Positions 1-9,520 are shown, counted from the first letter of the stretch. The stretch is DNA of 64,000 nucleotides from Comamonadaceae bacterium UBA2121 (GCA_002331385.1 DCYB01000014.1:248001-312000); one strand, 5' to 3'. Numbers and translations are program-made. Notes: generated by a model from the letters alone, not told the origin.

Positions 1-650
1 GCGACTACGCCATGGTGGATGCGGCCGGGCGCGCCCACGGCTTCGATGTGGCGCGCATGAACAGCTACGAAGTGCATGGGCAGCGCGTCTCCAGCACCGA
101 AGTGCGTGCTGCGCTGGACCGAGGCGATCTGCAGGAAGCGGCTCGCTTGCTGGGAAGGCCGTATGCCATCTCTGGCCACGTGGTGCATGGGCGCAAGCTC
201 GGGCGCCAGTTGGGACGCTCTGCGGCCCATGGGCCGGAGCAGGATGGATTTCGCACGCTCAACCTGCGCTTTCAGCACTGGAAACCCGCTGCCAGCGGCA
301 TTTTTGCCGTGCAGGTGCACGGGCTGTCTGACGAACCGCTGCCCGGTGTCGCCAATCTGGGTGTGCGCCCCTCGGTGGACCCGAACGACGTCAACGGTGG
401 CCGCGTGCTTCTTGAGACGCACTGCCTCGAATGGCCTGCCCATCTGGGGGCCGAAGGGGCTTACGGTAAAATCATCCGCGTGGAACTCCTGCACAAACTG
501 CATGACGAGCTGAAATACGACAGTCTCGACGCCCTGACCGCCGGCATCGCCAAAGATTGCGATGACGCCCGCGCGTTCTTTGCCGCGTCCGCTAGCAGCG
601 CCTCCACGCACGCCGAGACCCGCCGTCAGACCACGCGCGACCGAATTTGA
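1..650 (+). CDS. ribF: Bifunctional riboflavin kinase/FAD synthetase, 5' end outside window
   Basis: The open frame enters from the left edge (frame of position 3) and stops at 648-650, so the N-terminal FAD synthetase part is mostly missing. What remains is the end of the nucleotidyltransferase domain (SSTEVRAAL, as in the family) and the whole riboflavin kinase domain, starting at GRPYAISGHVVHG. The enzyme phosphorylates riboflavin to FMN and adenylylates it to FAD in the cytoplasm. The kinase nucleotide loop, normally LGxxLGFPTANL, carries an insertion of about ten residues (RSAAHGPEQDG) and reads FRTLNL, keeping the Thr but losing the Pro. The later motif GVANLGVRPS is normal. The ribF-ileS-lspA order is common in proteobacteria and supports the call. 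Confidence 0.93.
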   Translation, partial: DYAMVDAAGRAHGFDVARMNSYEVHGQRVSSTEVRAALDRGDLQEAARLLGRPYAISGHVVHGRKLGRQLGRSAAHGPEQDGFRTLNLRFQHWKPAASGIFAVQVHGLSDEPLPGVANLGVRPSVDPNDVNGGRVLLETHCLEWPAHLGAEGAYGKIIRVELLHKLHDELKYDSLDALTAGIAKDCDDARAFFAASASSASTHAETRRQTTRDRI

Positions 651-751
651 CGCTGTGCCGTCACGTTCCTTTTTCCCCGTTTCAGCACACGTCCCTTGTA
701 CGTCCGATGTCCGGCACAGCGCCGGAATCGGCTCGCATTCATCAATCAGCC

Positions 752-3616
752 ATGTCCGATCACAAAGTCCCCAACACGACCGCTTCTGATAAAGCGGACT
801 ATCGCAAGACCCTGAATCTGCCCGATACGCCCTTCCCCATGCGCGGCGATCTGCCCAAGCGCGAGCCGGGCTGGGTCAAGGAATGGAGCGACGAAGGCAT
901 CTACAAGAAGCTGCGCGACGCGCGCTGCGGGGCGCCCAAATTCATCCTGCACGATGGCCCTCCGTATGCCAACGGCCAACTGCACATCGGTCACGCGGTG
1001 AACAAGATCCTGAAGGACATGATCACCAAGAGCCGCCAGCTCGAAGGTTTCGACGCGCTGTACGCACCGGGCTGGGACTGCCACGGCCTGCCAATCGAGA
1101 ACGCCATCGAAAAGCTGCATGGCCGCAATCTGCCGCGCGACGAGATGCAGGCCAAAAGCCGCGCCTTCGCGACCGAGCAGATCGCCCAACAGATGACGGA
1201 TTTCCAGCGTCTGGGCGTGCTGGGCGACTGGGAGCATCCCTATAAGACCATGAACTACGCGAACGAAGCGGGCGAATTGCGCGCGCTCAAGCGCGTGATG
1301 GAGCGCGGTTTCGTCTATCGCGGCCTGAAGCCCGTGTACTGGTGCTTTGACTGCGCCTCGTCGCTGGCTGAATTCGAAATCGAGTATCAAGACAAGAAGA
1401 GCCAGACGCTGGATGTCATGTTCAAGGCCCATGACCCGGCCAAGCTGGCGGCCGCCTTCGGCCTGCCGCAACTGGACAAGGACGCCTTTGCCGTGATCTG
1501 GACCACCACCGCGTGGACCATCCCCGCCAATCAGGCACTGAACCTCAACCCCGAGTTGCCCTACGCCCTGGTGGATACCGCACGCGGCCTGCTCATCGTG
1601 GCCGAAACGCTGGTGGACGACACCATGCAACGCTGGGGCCTCGAAGGCAAGGTGCTGGCCGTGGTACAGGGCGAGCAACTCGCCGGCCTCGAATTCGAGC
1701 ATCCGCTCTACGACGTGGATGCGGGCTACAAGCGCCTGTCGCCGGTCTATCTGGCCGACTACGCCACCGCGACCGACGGTACCGGTCTGGTGCACTCCTC
1801 GCCCGCTTATGGCGTGGACGACTTCCAGTCGTGCGTGGCGCACGGCATGAAACTGGACGACATCCTCAACCCCGTGCAGGGCAACGGCGCCTACGCGCCC
1901 GAGTTTCCGCTGTTCGGCGGCCAGCACATCTGGAAGGCCGTGCCAGTCATCATCGAAGCGCTGGACAAGGCGGGTCGCCTGCTCAACACCACGACCATCA
2001 CGCACAGCTATCCGCACTGCTGGCGCCACAAGTCGCCGGTGATCTACCGTGCGGCGGCGCAGTGGTTCGTGCGCATGGACGAAGGCGAAGGCGTGTTCAC
2101 CGTGCCAGGTGACAAGCCGGAGAAGACGCTGCGCCAGATTGCGCTGGAAGCCATCGACCACACCAGCTTCTATCCGGAGAACGGCAAGGCCCGCCTGCGC
2201 GACATGATCGCCAACCGTCCCGACTGGTGCATCTCGCGCCAGCGCAGTTGGGGGGTGCCGATCCCGTTCTTCCTGCACAAGGATTCGGGCGAGCTGCATC
2301 CGCGCACCATGGACATCCTGGACCAGGCGGCCAGCATCGTGGAGCAAGGCGGCATCGAAGCCTGGAGCCGCGTCACCGCCGAAGAAATCCTTGGCGCTGA
2401 AGACGCCCAGCACTACACCAAGAGCACCGACATCCTGGAGGTCTGGTTCGACTCCGGCTCCACCTTCTGGCATGTGCTGCGCGGCACGCATCCCGAGCAC
2501 CACCATGACGAAGGCCCCGAGGCCGACCTCTATCTGGAAGGCCACGACCAACACCGTGGCTGGTTCCACTCGTCGCTGCTGCTGGCGTCGGCCATCTTTG
2601 GTCGCGCGCCCTACCGCGGCCTGCTCACGCACGGCTTCACGGTGGACGGGCAGGGCAAGAAGATGAGCAAGTCGCTGGGCAACACCGTTTCGCCGCAAGA
2701 GGTGAGTGGCAAGCTCGGCGCGGAAATCATCCGCCTGTGGTGCGCCTCGACCGACTACTCGGGCGATCTCGCCATTGACGACAAGATCCTCGCACGCGTC
2801 GTGGACAGCTACCGCCGCATCCGCAACACACTGCGTTTCCTGCTCGCCAACGTGAGCGACTTTGACGCGGCCAAGGACAGCGTGGCGTTCGACGACATGC
2901 TCGAAATCGACCGCTACGCGCTCACCCGCGCCGCTGCGCTGCAGGCAGACATCCTCGCGCACTACAAGGTGTATGAGTTCCACCCCGTCGTCGCCAAGCT
3001 GCAGTTGTACTGCTCGGAAGACCTCGGCGGCTTCTACCTCGACGTGCTCAAGGACCGCCTCTACACCACGGCGGAAAAGAGCCACGCTCGCCGCAGCGCG
3101 CAGACCGCGCTCTACCAGATCACGCACGCCATGCTGCGCTGGATGGCACCGTTCCTCAGTTTCACCGCCGAAGAAGCGTGGAAGACCTTCGGCACCTCCG
3201 AAACCATCTTCCTCGAAACCTACGGCACCATCGCCGCAGGTGACGAAGCACTCAGCGCCAAGTGGGAGCGCATCCGCGCCATCCGCGACGTGGTGAACAA
3301 GGAAATCGAGGCCGTGCGCGCCAGTGGCGCGGTGGGCTCCTCGCTGCAGGCCGACATCGTGCTGAGTGCCGCACCCGAAGACCACGCCCTGCTCTCCACG
3401 CTGGGCGAGGATCTGAAGTTTGCGCTCATCGTCTCCAGGGTCGAACTCAAGGCGGGCGATGCGTTGGCGGTGGAGGTCAAGTCGTCTGCCGACACCAAGT
3501 GCGACCGCTGCTGGCACTACCAGCCCGACGTGGGCCAGAACGCCGAGCACCCGACACTGTGCGGTCGCTGCGTGAGCAACCTGTATGGCACCGGCGAAAC
3601 CCGGTCGTTCGTCTGA
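752..3616 (+). CDS. ileS: Isoleucyl-tRNA synthetase
   Basis: Class I aminoacyl-tRNA synthetase charging tRNA-Ile with isoleucine. The 954-residue length fits bacterial IleS (about 940). The HIGH signature is at residues 78-81, KMSKS at 637-641, and a C-terminal zinc-binding region has two CxxC pairs (CDRC and CGRC). The frame is open upstream to 647, but I chose the ATG at 752 because the N-terminus MSDHK followed by DYRKTLNLPDTPFPMRGDL starts where the family does. The upstream extension is rich in unlikely residues and would overlap ribF. lspA starts 2 bases after the stop, so the two are probably co-transcribed. Confidence 0.97.
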   Translation: MSDHKVPNTTASDKADYRKTLNLPDTPFPMRGDLPKREPGWVKEWSDEGIYKKLRDARCGAPKFILHDGPPYANGQLHIGHAVNKILKDMITKSRQLEGFDALYAPGWDCHGLPIENAIEKLHGRNLPRDEMQAKSRAFATEQIAQQMTDFQRLGVLGDWEHPYKTMNYANEAGELRALKRVMERGFVYRGLKPVYWCFDCASSLAEFEIEYQDKKSQTLDVMFKAHDPAKLAAAFGLPQLDKDAFAVIWTTTAWTIPANQALNLNPELPYALVDTARGLLIVAETLVDDTMQRWGLEGKVLAVVQGEQLAGLEFEHPLYDVDAGYKRLSPVYLADYATATDGTGLVHSSPAYGVDDFQSCVAHGMKLDDILNPVQGNGAYAPEFPLFGGQHIWKAVPVIIEALDKAGRLLNTTTITHSYPHCWRHKSPVIYRAAAQWFVRMDEGEGVFTVPGDKPEKTLRQIALEAIDHTSFYPENGKARLRDMIANRPDWCISRQRSWGVPIPFFLHKDSGELHPRTMDILDQAASIVEQGGIEAWSRVTAEEILGAEDAQHYTKSTDILEVWFDSGSTFWHVLRGTHPEHHHDEGPEADLYLEGHDQHRGWFHSSLLLASAIFGRAPYRGLLTHGFTVDGQGKKMSKSLGNTVSPQEVSGKLGAEIIRLWCASTDYSGDLAIDDKILARVVDSYRRIRNTLRFLLANVSDFDAAKDSVAFDDMLEIDRYALTRAAALQADILAHYKVYEFHPVVAKLQLYCSEDLGGFYLDVLKDRLYTTAEKSHARRSAQTALYQITHAMLRWMAPFLSFTAEEAWKTFGTSETIFLETYGTIAAGDEALSAKWERIRAIRDVVNKEIEAVRASGAVGSSLQADIVLSAAPEDHALLSTLGEDLKFALIVSRVELKAGDALAVEVKSSADTKCDRCWHYQPDVGQNAEHPTLCGRCVSNLYGTGETRSFV

Positions 3617-3618
3617 CC

Positions 3619-4110
3619 ATGGCGCGCAGCAATAAAGGCGCCAGCATCTGGCCCTGGCTTGCCTGGGCCGTGGTGATCTTTCTGGCCGACCAGTTCACCA
3701 AGGTGCTGATCCTTGGTTACTACAAGCTCGGTGATGCCACCTACATCACCAGCTTTTTCAACATCGTGCGCGCGCACAACACGGGCGCCGCGTTCAGCTT
3801 CCTCGCCTCGGCGGGTGGCTGGCAGCGCTGGCTGTTCACCGGCATCGGTCTGGCCGCAGCCGCATTCATCATCTGGCAGTTGCGCGCGCATCCGGGACAG
3901 AAGCTGTTCTCGTTTTCGCTCTCCAGCATTCTTGGCGGCGCCATCGGCAACGTCGTGGATCGCATGCAGCACGGCTACGTGGTGGACTTTCTCGATTTCC
4001 ACCTGAGCGGCAGGCACTTTCCCGCGTTCAACATCGCGGACACCGCCATCACCGTCGGTGCGGCGTGCCTGATCCTCGATGAACTGCTGCGCGTGAAGCG
4101 CGCCAAGTAA
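3619..4110 (+). CDS. lspA: Prolipoprotein signal peptidase (signal peptidase II)
   Basis: Inner-membrane aspartic protease that cuts the signal peptide from lipid-modified prolipoproteins. The 163-residue protein has four hydrophobic segments. Both catalytic aspartate motifs are present (GNVVDRM and FNIADTAI), as is the upstream NTGAAFSFL signature. The ATG at 3619 lies 2 bases after the ileS stop; a longer in-frame extension into ileS is not credible. At least five lipobox proteins encoded in this window (22907, 25490, 30378, 48493 starts, and possibly PhoX) would depend on it. Confidence 0.96.
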   Translation: MARSNKGASIWPWLAWAVVIFLADQFTKVLILGYYKLGDATYITSFFNIVRAHNTGAAFSFLASAGGWQRWLFTGIGLAAAAFIIWQLRAHPGQKLFSFSLSSILGGAIGNVVDRMQHGYVVDFLDFHLSGRHFPAFNIADTAITVGAACLILDELLRVKRAK

Positions 4111-4127
4111 TCCCGCGCAGATACGCC

Positions 4128-4451
4128 ATGAGCATCGTCGTCTTCTACATGCACAACGACAGCGCCGAGGGACAAGCGCCCTCGTGGCAACCGCAGTGCC
4201 TGCACTATGACGACCGGCAGATGGGCGAGGCGCTCAAGCAATGCCAGTGGCTGCGTGCCGATCCGCGCAACGCGCACGTCACCATCTCCTCCGAACTGCG
4301 CGACATGGTTGGGGCACCGGGCGTCAATGCCGTCGAAGACGGAAAAACGCCCGACGGCCACGCCTATGAGTGGAGCAAGGCAGGCCGCGCGGGAGCGAGC
4401 CGCCGCAACGCCAGCGAGCCGCCCAAAACGCGCAAGGACATGGACCTCTAA
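4128..4451 (+). CDS. Small conserved hypothetical protein
   Basis: A 107-residue soluble protein starting 17 bases after lspA and probably in the same transcript. It contains MSIVVFYMHNDSAEG, a central stretch predicting mixed helix and strand (QMGEALKQCQWLRADP, VTISSELRDMVG) and a basic, low-complexity tail ending KTRKDMDL. I recognise no domain or catalytic motif. Similar short proteins after lspA occur in Comamonadaceae as far as I recall, but no function is known to me. The start is set by the lspA spacing. Confidence 0.7.
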   Translation: MSIVVFYMHNDSAEGQAPSWQPQCLHYDDRQMGEALKQCQWLRADPRNAHVTISSELRDMVGAPGVNAVEDGKTPDGHAYEWSKAGRAGASRRNASEPPKTRKDMDL

Positions 4452-4521
4452 CCCTTCGTCCTGGCCCCGCAAGTTCGGCTATTCTTCCTGCTTTTCCAGC
4501 TCGACCAGCAAGAGGAACTCC

Positions 4522-5535
4522 ATGCACAAGAACATCGGGACAAGCCGCGCGATCACATCTGCCCGCCGCCGCACATGGGCACTGGCCGCCGGCCTCCTGG
4601 CCACCGCCACCTTCACGCCCCACGTCTTTGCTCAGAACGCCACCGGCAACTGGCCGGCCAAACCCATCACCTTCGTCGTGCCACAGGCGCCCGGCGGTGC
4701 CAACGACGTGATCGCACGCGCCGTGGCGCAGGGTCTGGAAAACACGCTCGGCCAGCCCGTCATCGTGGACAACCGCCCCGGCGCCAATGGCAATCTCGGC
4801 ACCAGCCAGGTGGCCCGGAGCGCGGGCGACGGCTACACGTGGCTGGTCACGGCACAAAGCGCCTACACCATCAACCCGGCGCTGTATGCCAGCGTGCCCT
4901 TTGATCCGATCAAGGACTTCACGCCCGTCATGCAACTGGCCGTCGCGCCGTACCTGTTGGTGGTGAACCCCAAGTTCCCGGCCAAGAATCTCGACGAATT
5001 GGTCGCCTACGCCAAAGCCCACCCCGGCAAGGTCGAATTTGCCTCGGCAGGCAATGGCACGCTCAACCATCTGCTCGGTGAAATGCTGAAGAAGCAACGT
5101 GGCGTGGATTTGCTGCATGTGCCCTACAAGGGCGCCGCCGCAGCCGCCACCGACGTGGTCGCGGGCCAGTTGCCGATGACGTTCGGCAGCTTCCCCGGCG
5201 TCATGCCGTTTGTCTCCAGTGGCAAACTGCGCGTGCTGGGCGTTGCCTCGGACCGTCCCACTTCGCTGGCGCCGGACATCACGCCGCTCGGCAAGGACCT
5301 CGCCGTCACGTCGTGGTATGGCCTGTTCGCACCGGCAGGCACCCCCAAGCCCATCGTAGACAAGGTCTACGCGGCCGTCTCGCAAGTGCTGGCCACGCCC
5401 GCCATGCAAGAACGCCTGAAAACCCTTGGCGCGGAGGGTGTTCAGTCCAATCCGGACAGCTTCAAGGCATCATTGCCCAGCGAACTGGCATACTGGAAAA
5501 AAGTCGTCAAGGATTCTGGCGCGCACATCGACTGA
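4522..5535 (+). CDS. Bug-family tripartite tricarboxylate receptor (TctC-like)
   Basis: Periplasmic solute-binding protein of 337 residues. The signal peptide has a basic start (ARRRT), a hydrophobic stretch and a likely cut after VFA-Q near residue 37. Family landmarks are KPITFVVPQAPGG, DNRPGANGN, HVPYKGAAAA and GLFAPAGTPKPIVDKV. Bug proteins bind carboxylates or related small acids and normally work with TctA/TctB membrane partners. None is adjacent, as is common for the expanded Bug family of Burkholderiales. A longer frame runs upstream to 4207 but overlaps the previous gene; the ATG at 4522 follows AGAGGAACTCC. Ligand unknown. Confidence 0.9.
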   Translation: MHKNIGTSRAITSARRRTWALAAGLLATATFTPHVFAQNATGNWPAKPITFVVPQAPGGANDVIARAVAQGLENTLGQPVIVDNRPGANGNLGTSQVARSAGDGYTWLVTAQSAYTINPALYASVPFDPIKDFTPVMQLAVAPYLLVVNPKFPAKNLDELVAYAKAHPGKVEFASAGNGTLNHLLGEMLKKQRGVDLLHVPYKGAAAAATDVVAGQLPMTFGSFPGVMPFVSSGKLRVLGVASDRPTSLAPDITPLGKDLAVTSWYGLFAPAGTPKPIVDKVYAAVSQVLATPAMQERLKTLGAEGVQSNPDSFKASLPSELAYWKKVVKDSGAHID

Positions 5536-5647
5536 CGTCGATCGGGCGCGGCTTCACACCGGCCTTTTGCGACGCAGAGCACCTGCGACCAACAGGCGCC
5601 CTGCGTCACACTTGAATACAGCGAGCCGGGTAATCCCTCGCACGCCA

Positions 5648-5665
5648 TCGTCACGTCACCGTCAC
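5648..5665 (+). promoter_or_regulatory. Candidate Pho box upstream of the LacI/ABC operon
   Basis: TCGTCACGTCACCGTCAC has GTCA tetrads at 5650 and 5661, the 11-base spacing of PhoB half-sites (consensus CTGTCATAAATCTGTCAC). A third GTCAC between them makes the register ambiguous, so chance cannot be excluded. It sits about 15 bases before the palindromic operator. If real, the operon would be induced by phosphate starvation as well as by the LacI ligand. Confidence 0.4.
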
Positions 5666-5680
5666 ACTTGGCTGATCCAA

Positions 5681-5694
5681 TGTAATCGTTTACA
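5681..5694 (+). promoter_or_regulatory. LacI-family operator
   Basis: TGTAATCGTTTACA is an inverted repeat TGTAA-N4-TTACA with the central CG typical of LacI/GalR operators. It lies 35 bases before the start codon of the lacI-type gene, so autoregulation and control of the downstream operon are likely. Confidence 0.75.
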
Positions 5695-5729
5695 TAGACC
5701 GGCGGCATAGCCCGCCTCGGATCAGCACC

Positions 5730-6797
5730 ATGCGCATCAAGGACGTTGCCCAAGCCGCTGGAGTCTCCGTCGCCACCGTGTCGCGCGCACTGAATGCGCA
5801 GGACAAGGTGACGCCCGAAACCCGCGCGCGCATCGAACGCATTGCCAACGAGTTGGGCTACACACCCAACGCCAGCGCACGCACGCTGCGCACGCACCGC
5901 AGTCGCGTGATCGGCGTGGTGCTGCCCACCCTGCTCAATCCGGTCTTTGCCGAATGCCTCGAAGGCATCGCCTCCACCTCCGCAGCGGCGGGCTATGCCA
6001 TTCAGCCGTTCACCACCGACTACAAGGTCGAGCGCGAAGACCGCGCCGTTAACCTGCTACTCGCAGGCAATGTGGACGGCATGGTGCTGGTGGTCTCCAA
6101 TCCCGACACCTCTGCGGCATTGCAACGGCTCGCGAAGGCGCAGCGCCCATACGTGCTGGCCTACAACTACCACCCGGCCCATCCCTGCGTGAGCGTAGAC
6201 AACGAACGGGCTGTTGCCGAACTCATCACGCGCCTCACCGCACTGGGGCACCAGCGCATCGCCATGATCAGCGGGCAACTCAAGGCGTCCGACCGCGCCA
6301 AGCAACGCTATCGCGGCTACCGCAAGGGCATGCAGCGCGCGGGTCTGGCCGAGCTGCCGCTGCTGGAAGTGCCGTTCGTGGAAACCGCAGTGCGCGAGAT
6401 CGCCGCGTACCTCGATAGCTCCCGCGCCCTGCGCCCCACCGCGCTGGTCTGCTCCAACGACCTGCTGGCCATCCGTGCCATTCGCGCCGCCCATCTGGCC
6501 GGCCTCTCGGTGCCGCATGAACTGAGTGTGACCGGATTCGACGGCATCGAGCTGGGCGAAGACCTCAACCCCGTTCTCAGCACCATCGTGCAGCCGAACG
6601 TGGATATCGGCCGGCGCAGCATGGAGCTGCTCACGCACGCGATCGCGGCCCAGGCGCCGCTGACCGAGACGTCAAGCATCACCCTCACGCACACCTTCCG
6701 GGCAGGCGAATCGTGCACCAAGGCACCTGCTGCTGTCACCGCATCCCCGCAGACCAACACGACAACAACGCGTGCCAAAGCAGCGCGCGAACAGTGA
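5730..6797 (+). CDS. LacI-family transcriptional repressor
   Basis: A 355-residue regulator. The N-terminal helix-turn-helix (IKDVAQAAGVSVATVSRAL, residues 3-21) is followed by the hinge helix region and a periplasmic-binding-protein-like sensor domain (VIGVVLPTLLNPVF onward, SVDNERA, SNDLLAIRAI, VTGFDGIELGE). It likely represses its own operon through the palindrome at 5681-5694 and responds to the substrate of the ABC importer or a breakdown product. The last 30 residues (Thr/Ala-rich) are beyond the usual domain end. The binding-protein gene follows after 55 bases. Confidence 0.93.
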   Translation: MRIKDVAQAAGVSVATVSRALNAQDKVTPETRARIERIANELGYTPNASARTLRTHRSRVIGVVLPTLLNPVFAECLEGIASTSAAAGYAIQPFTTDYKVEREDRAVNLLLAGNVDGMVLVVSNPDTSAALQRLAKAQRPYVLAYNYHPAHPCVSVDNERAVAELITRLTALGHQRIAMISGQLKASDRAKQRYRGYRKGMQRAGLAELPLLEVPFVETAVREIAAYLDSSRALRPTALVCSNDLLAIRAIRAAHLAGLSVPHELSVTGFDGIELGEDLNPVLSTIVQPNVDIGRRSMELLTHAIAAQAPLTETSSITLTHTFRAGESCTKAPAAVTASPQTNTTTTRAKAAREQ

Positions 6798-6852
6798 GAC
6801 ACGTTTGCTTTTCTCCCCAACCGACTCTCGCCTCTTGAACCAGGAGCCACCG

Positions 6853-7863
6853 ATGACCAACCGCATCCAACGATTCACCCGCATCGCCGCATGCACACTG
6901 GGCCTGTTTGCCACCAGCGCGTTTGCGCAAACAGCCATCTGCTACAACTGCCCGCCCGAGTGGGCCGATTGGGGCACGCAGATCAAGGCCATCAAAGCCA
7001 AGACGGGCGTGACCGTGCCGCCGGACAACAAGAACTCCGGCCAATCGCTGGCGCAACTGGTGGCCGAGAAAGCCAGCCCCGTGGCCGACATGACCTACGT
7101 GGGCGTGACCTTCGCCTATCAGGCGATGAAGGAAGGCGTGGTGCAGCCTTACAAGCCGGCCAACTTCGATCAGATTCCCGAAGGCCTGAAGGACCCCGCA
7201 GGCAACTGGTTCGCCATTCACTCGGGCACCATGGGCTTCATGGTCAACGTGGATGCACTGGGCGGCAAGCCCGTTCCCAAGTCCTGGGCCGATTTGCTCA
7301 AGCCTGAATACAAGGGCCTTGTCGGCTACCTCGATCCCGCCTCGGCATTCGTCGGCTATGTCGGCGCAGTGGCGGTGAATCAGGCGCGCGGCGGCTCGCT
7401 GGACAACTTCGGCCCCGGCATCGACTATTTCAAGCAGCTCAAGAAGAACGACCCCATCGTGCCCAAGCAGACCGCCTACGCGCGCGTGCTCTCGGGCGAA
7501 ATCGCCATCTTGCTGGACTACGATTTCAACGCTTACCGCGCCAAGTACAAGGACAAGGCCAATGTGGAATTTGTAATTCCTGCCGAAGGCTCGCTGGTAG
7601 TGCCCTACGTGATGAGCCTGGTGAACAAGGCGCCTCACGCCGCCGACGCCAAGAAGGCGCTTGATTTCGTGCTGTCCGACGAAGGTCAGACCATCTGGGC
7701 CAACGCCTACCTGCGCCCGGTGCGCAACGTTGCCATGCCCAAGGACGTCGAGGCCCGCTTCCTGCCTGCCAGCGAATACGCCCGCGCCAAAACCATTGAC
7801 TACGGCAAGATGGCTGCTGCGCAAAAAGCGTTCTCTGACCGCTATTTGAAAGACGTGCAATAA
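6853..7863 (+). CDS. ABC transporter periplasmic substrate-binding protein (family 1, PotD/iron class)
   Basis: Extracellular solute-binding protein of 336 residues with a signal peptide cut after AFA-Q (residue about 22). Features of the spermidine/putrescine-iron-phosphonate class include SGTMGFMVNVDAL, PKSWADLLKPEYKG, and PAEGSLVVPYVMSLVNKAPH. Two cysteines follow the cut site closely (AICYNCPPEW), possibly a disulfide. I chose the ATG at 6853, preceded by CAGGAGCCACCG; the frame is open to 6772 but the extra residues would spoil the signal peptide. The GpdQ-like enzyme at the operon end suggests a phosphodiester ligand such as a glycerophosphodiester; the sequence alone does not prove it. 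Confidence 0.88.
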   Translation: MTNRIQRFTRIAACTLGLFATSAFAQTAICYNCPPEWADWGTQIKAIKAKTGVTVPPDNKNSGQSLAQLVAEKASPVADMTYVGVTFAYQAMKEGVVQPYKPANFDQIPEGLKDPAGNWFAIHSGTMGFMVNVDALGGKPVPKSWADLLKPEYKGLVGYLDPASAFVGYVGAVAVNQARGGSLDNFGPGIDYFKQLKKNDPIVPKQTAYARVLSGEIAILLDYDFNAYRAKYKDKANVEFVIPAEGSLVVPYVMSLVNKAPHAADAKKALDFVLSDEGQTIWANAYLRPVRNVAMPKDVEARFLPASEYARAKTIDYGKMAAAQKAFSDRYLKDVQ

Positions 7864-7884
7864 GTCCCGGATCGTCTGAGTTTC

Positions 7885-8700
7885 ATGCGCACGGGATTCC
7901 AACCCTCACGCACGCTGCTGGCCGCCTGTGCGGCGCCGGCAGCGGCGTTTTTTGCGGCCTTCTGGCTCCTGCCGGTCGCCAAGTTGTTGGCGCTTCCGGC
8001 CAAGGACGGATGGGCCACGTATTTTGTCGTTCTCACCAACGGGCGCTATCTGCAAAGCCTGTTGCAAACGCTGGCGCTGTCGCTGGGCGTCACGCTGGCA
8101 ACGCTGGTGATTGGCGCGCTCGTGGGCATCACGCTGGCACGTCAGCGCTTTCGCGGGCGCCAGTTGCTGCTGTCGCTGCTGACCCTGCCCCTGTCGTTTC
8201 CGGGCGTGATCATCGGTTTCTTCATGATCCTGCTGGGCGGCAGACAAGGCGTGCTGGCCGACCTGACCCACTCGTTGGGTTGGGGCCGCATCACGTTCGC
8301 TTATGGACTGCTGGGGCTGTTCCTCGCCTATCTGTACTTTTCATTGCCGCGTGCGATTGCGACCTATACGGCCGCAGCCGCCGCCATGGACGCGCATCTG
8401 GAAGAAGCGGCGCGCTCGATGGGCGCATCGCGCTGGCAAGTGGCGCGTGATGTGTGGATTCCCGAGCTGGCGGCCACCACGCTGGCATGCGGAGCCATCG
8501 TCTTCGCCACCGCCATGGGCGCCTTTGGCACGGCCTTCACGCTGTCCGCCAAATACGAAGTGCTGCCCATCACCATCTATAACGAGTTCACCAACTACGC
8601 CAACTTTGCGCTCGCAGCCAGCCTGTCGATCGCGCTGGGCGTGATCACCTGGGCCGTGCTGTGGCTGTCGCGCCGCATCTCGGGCAGCTCCGCGCTGTGA
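7885..8700 (+). CDS. ABC transporter permease 1
   Basis: A 271-residue inner-membrane protein with about six hydrophobic segments. The EAA loop that contacts the ATPase is present as EEAARSMGASRWQVARDVWIP. It belongs to the binding-protein-dependent transport family of the PotB/CysT type. It begins 21 bases after the binding-protein gene and forms the channel with the next gene product. Confidence 0.92.
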   Translation: MRTGFQPSRTLLAACAAPAAAFFAAFWLLPVAKLLALPAKDGWATYFVVLTNGRYLQSLLQTLALSLGVTLATLVIGALVGITLARQRFRGRQLLLSLLTLPLSFPGVIIGFFMILLGGRQGVLADLTHSLGWGRITFAYGLLGLFLAYLYFSLPRAIATYTAAAAAMDAHLEEAARSMGASRWQVARDVWIPELAATTLACGAIVFATAMGAFGTAFTLSAKYEVLPITIYNEFTNYANFALAASLSIALGVITWAVLWLSRRISGSSAL

Positions 8701-8722
8701 CGTCGAAAGGAGCACCCATTCC

Positions 8723-9520
8723 ATGAGAAACGCACGACAGGCCCCTGTCTCGCTGATGCTGCTGACCGCGCTGGTCGCGGTATTCATGCTCGCGCCGATC
8801 CTGCTGTCGATGATGGCAGGTCTGATCAACAACTACAGCAGTGGCCTCAAGAGCGGCTTCACCACACGCTGGCTGCAGGAGGTGTGGGAGCAGTACGGCA
8901 ACACCATCGGCTGGTCGCTCGCGATTGCGGGTATGTGTGTGCTGGGCAATCTGCTCATCGGTGTGCCCTGCGCATACATGCTGGCACGCTCACGTTCACG
9001 CTGGGCACGCTTGTTTGAAGAGCTGCTCACGCTGCCCGTGGCCGTTCCCGGACTGGCGAGCGCGCTGGCGCTGATCCTGGCCTATGGCACGCTGCAGAGC
9101 TTTCGCCAGAGCTTCTCCTTCATTCTGGTGGGACACATGGTGTTCACGCTGCCCTTCATGGTGCGCACCGTGTCGTCCGCGCTGCAAAAGCACGAACTGC
9201 TCTCGCTGGAAGAGGCCGCCCGCTCACTGGGCGCGAGCTTCGCGCAGCGCTTTCTGGGCGTGCTCGTGCCCACCGTGCTGCCCGCCATCATCGCGGGCAG
9301 CCTGATGGTGTTCACGCTGTCCGTGGGTGAATTCAACCTCACGTGGATGCTGCACACGCCACTCACGCGCACCTTGCCCGTCGGGCTGGCGGACAGCTAC
9401 GCCTCCATGCGCATTGAAATCGGCTCGGCCTACACGCTGGTCTTTCTGGTGGTCATCCTGCCGGTGCTGTGGGCACTGCAGGCCGTGGGCACACTGATCG
9501 AGAAACATTATGGAAATTGA
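8723..9520 (+). CDS. ABC transporter permease 2
   Basis: A 265-residue permease with about six membrane segments and the EAA motif EEAARSLGASFAQRFLGVLVP. It is the PotC-like partner of the preceding permease. A good ribosome site (AAAGGAG) precedes the ATG. Its 3' end overlaps the ATPase gene by 11 bases, which points to translational coupling. Confidence 0.92.
   Translation: MRNARQAPVSLMLLTALVAVFMLAPILLSMMAGLINNYSSGLKSGFTTRWLQEVWEQYGNTIGWSLAIAGMCVLGNLLIGVPCAYMLARSRSRWARLFEELLTLPVAVPGLASALALILAYGTLQSFRQSFSFILVGHMVFTLPFMVRTVSSALQKHELLSLEEAARSLGASFAQRFLGVLVPTVLPAIIAGSLMVFTLSVGEFNLTWMLHTPLTRTLPVGLADSYASMRIEIGSAYTLVFLVVILPVLWALQAVGTLIEKHYGN

Noticed and set aside
746..3550. Long open frame antisense to ileS
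   Set aside because: It mirrors the codon structure of a clear gene in GC-rich DNA, and its product shows no domain.
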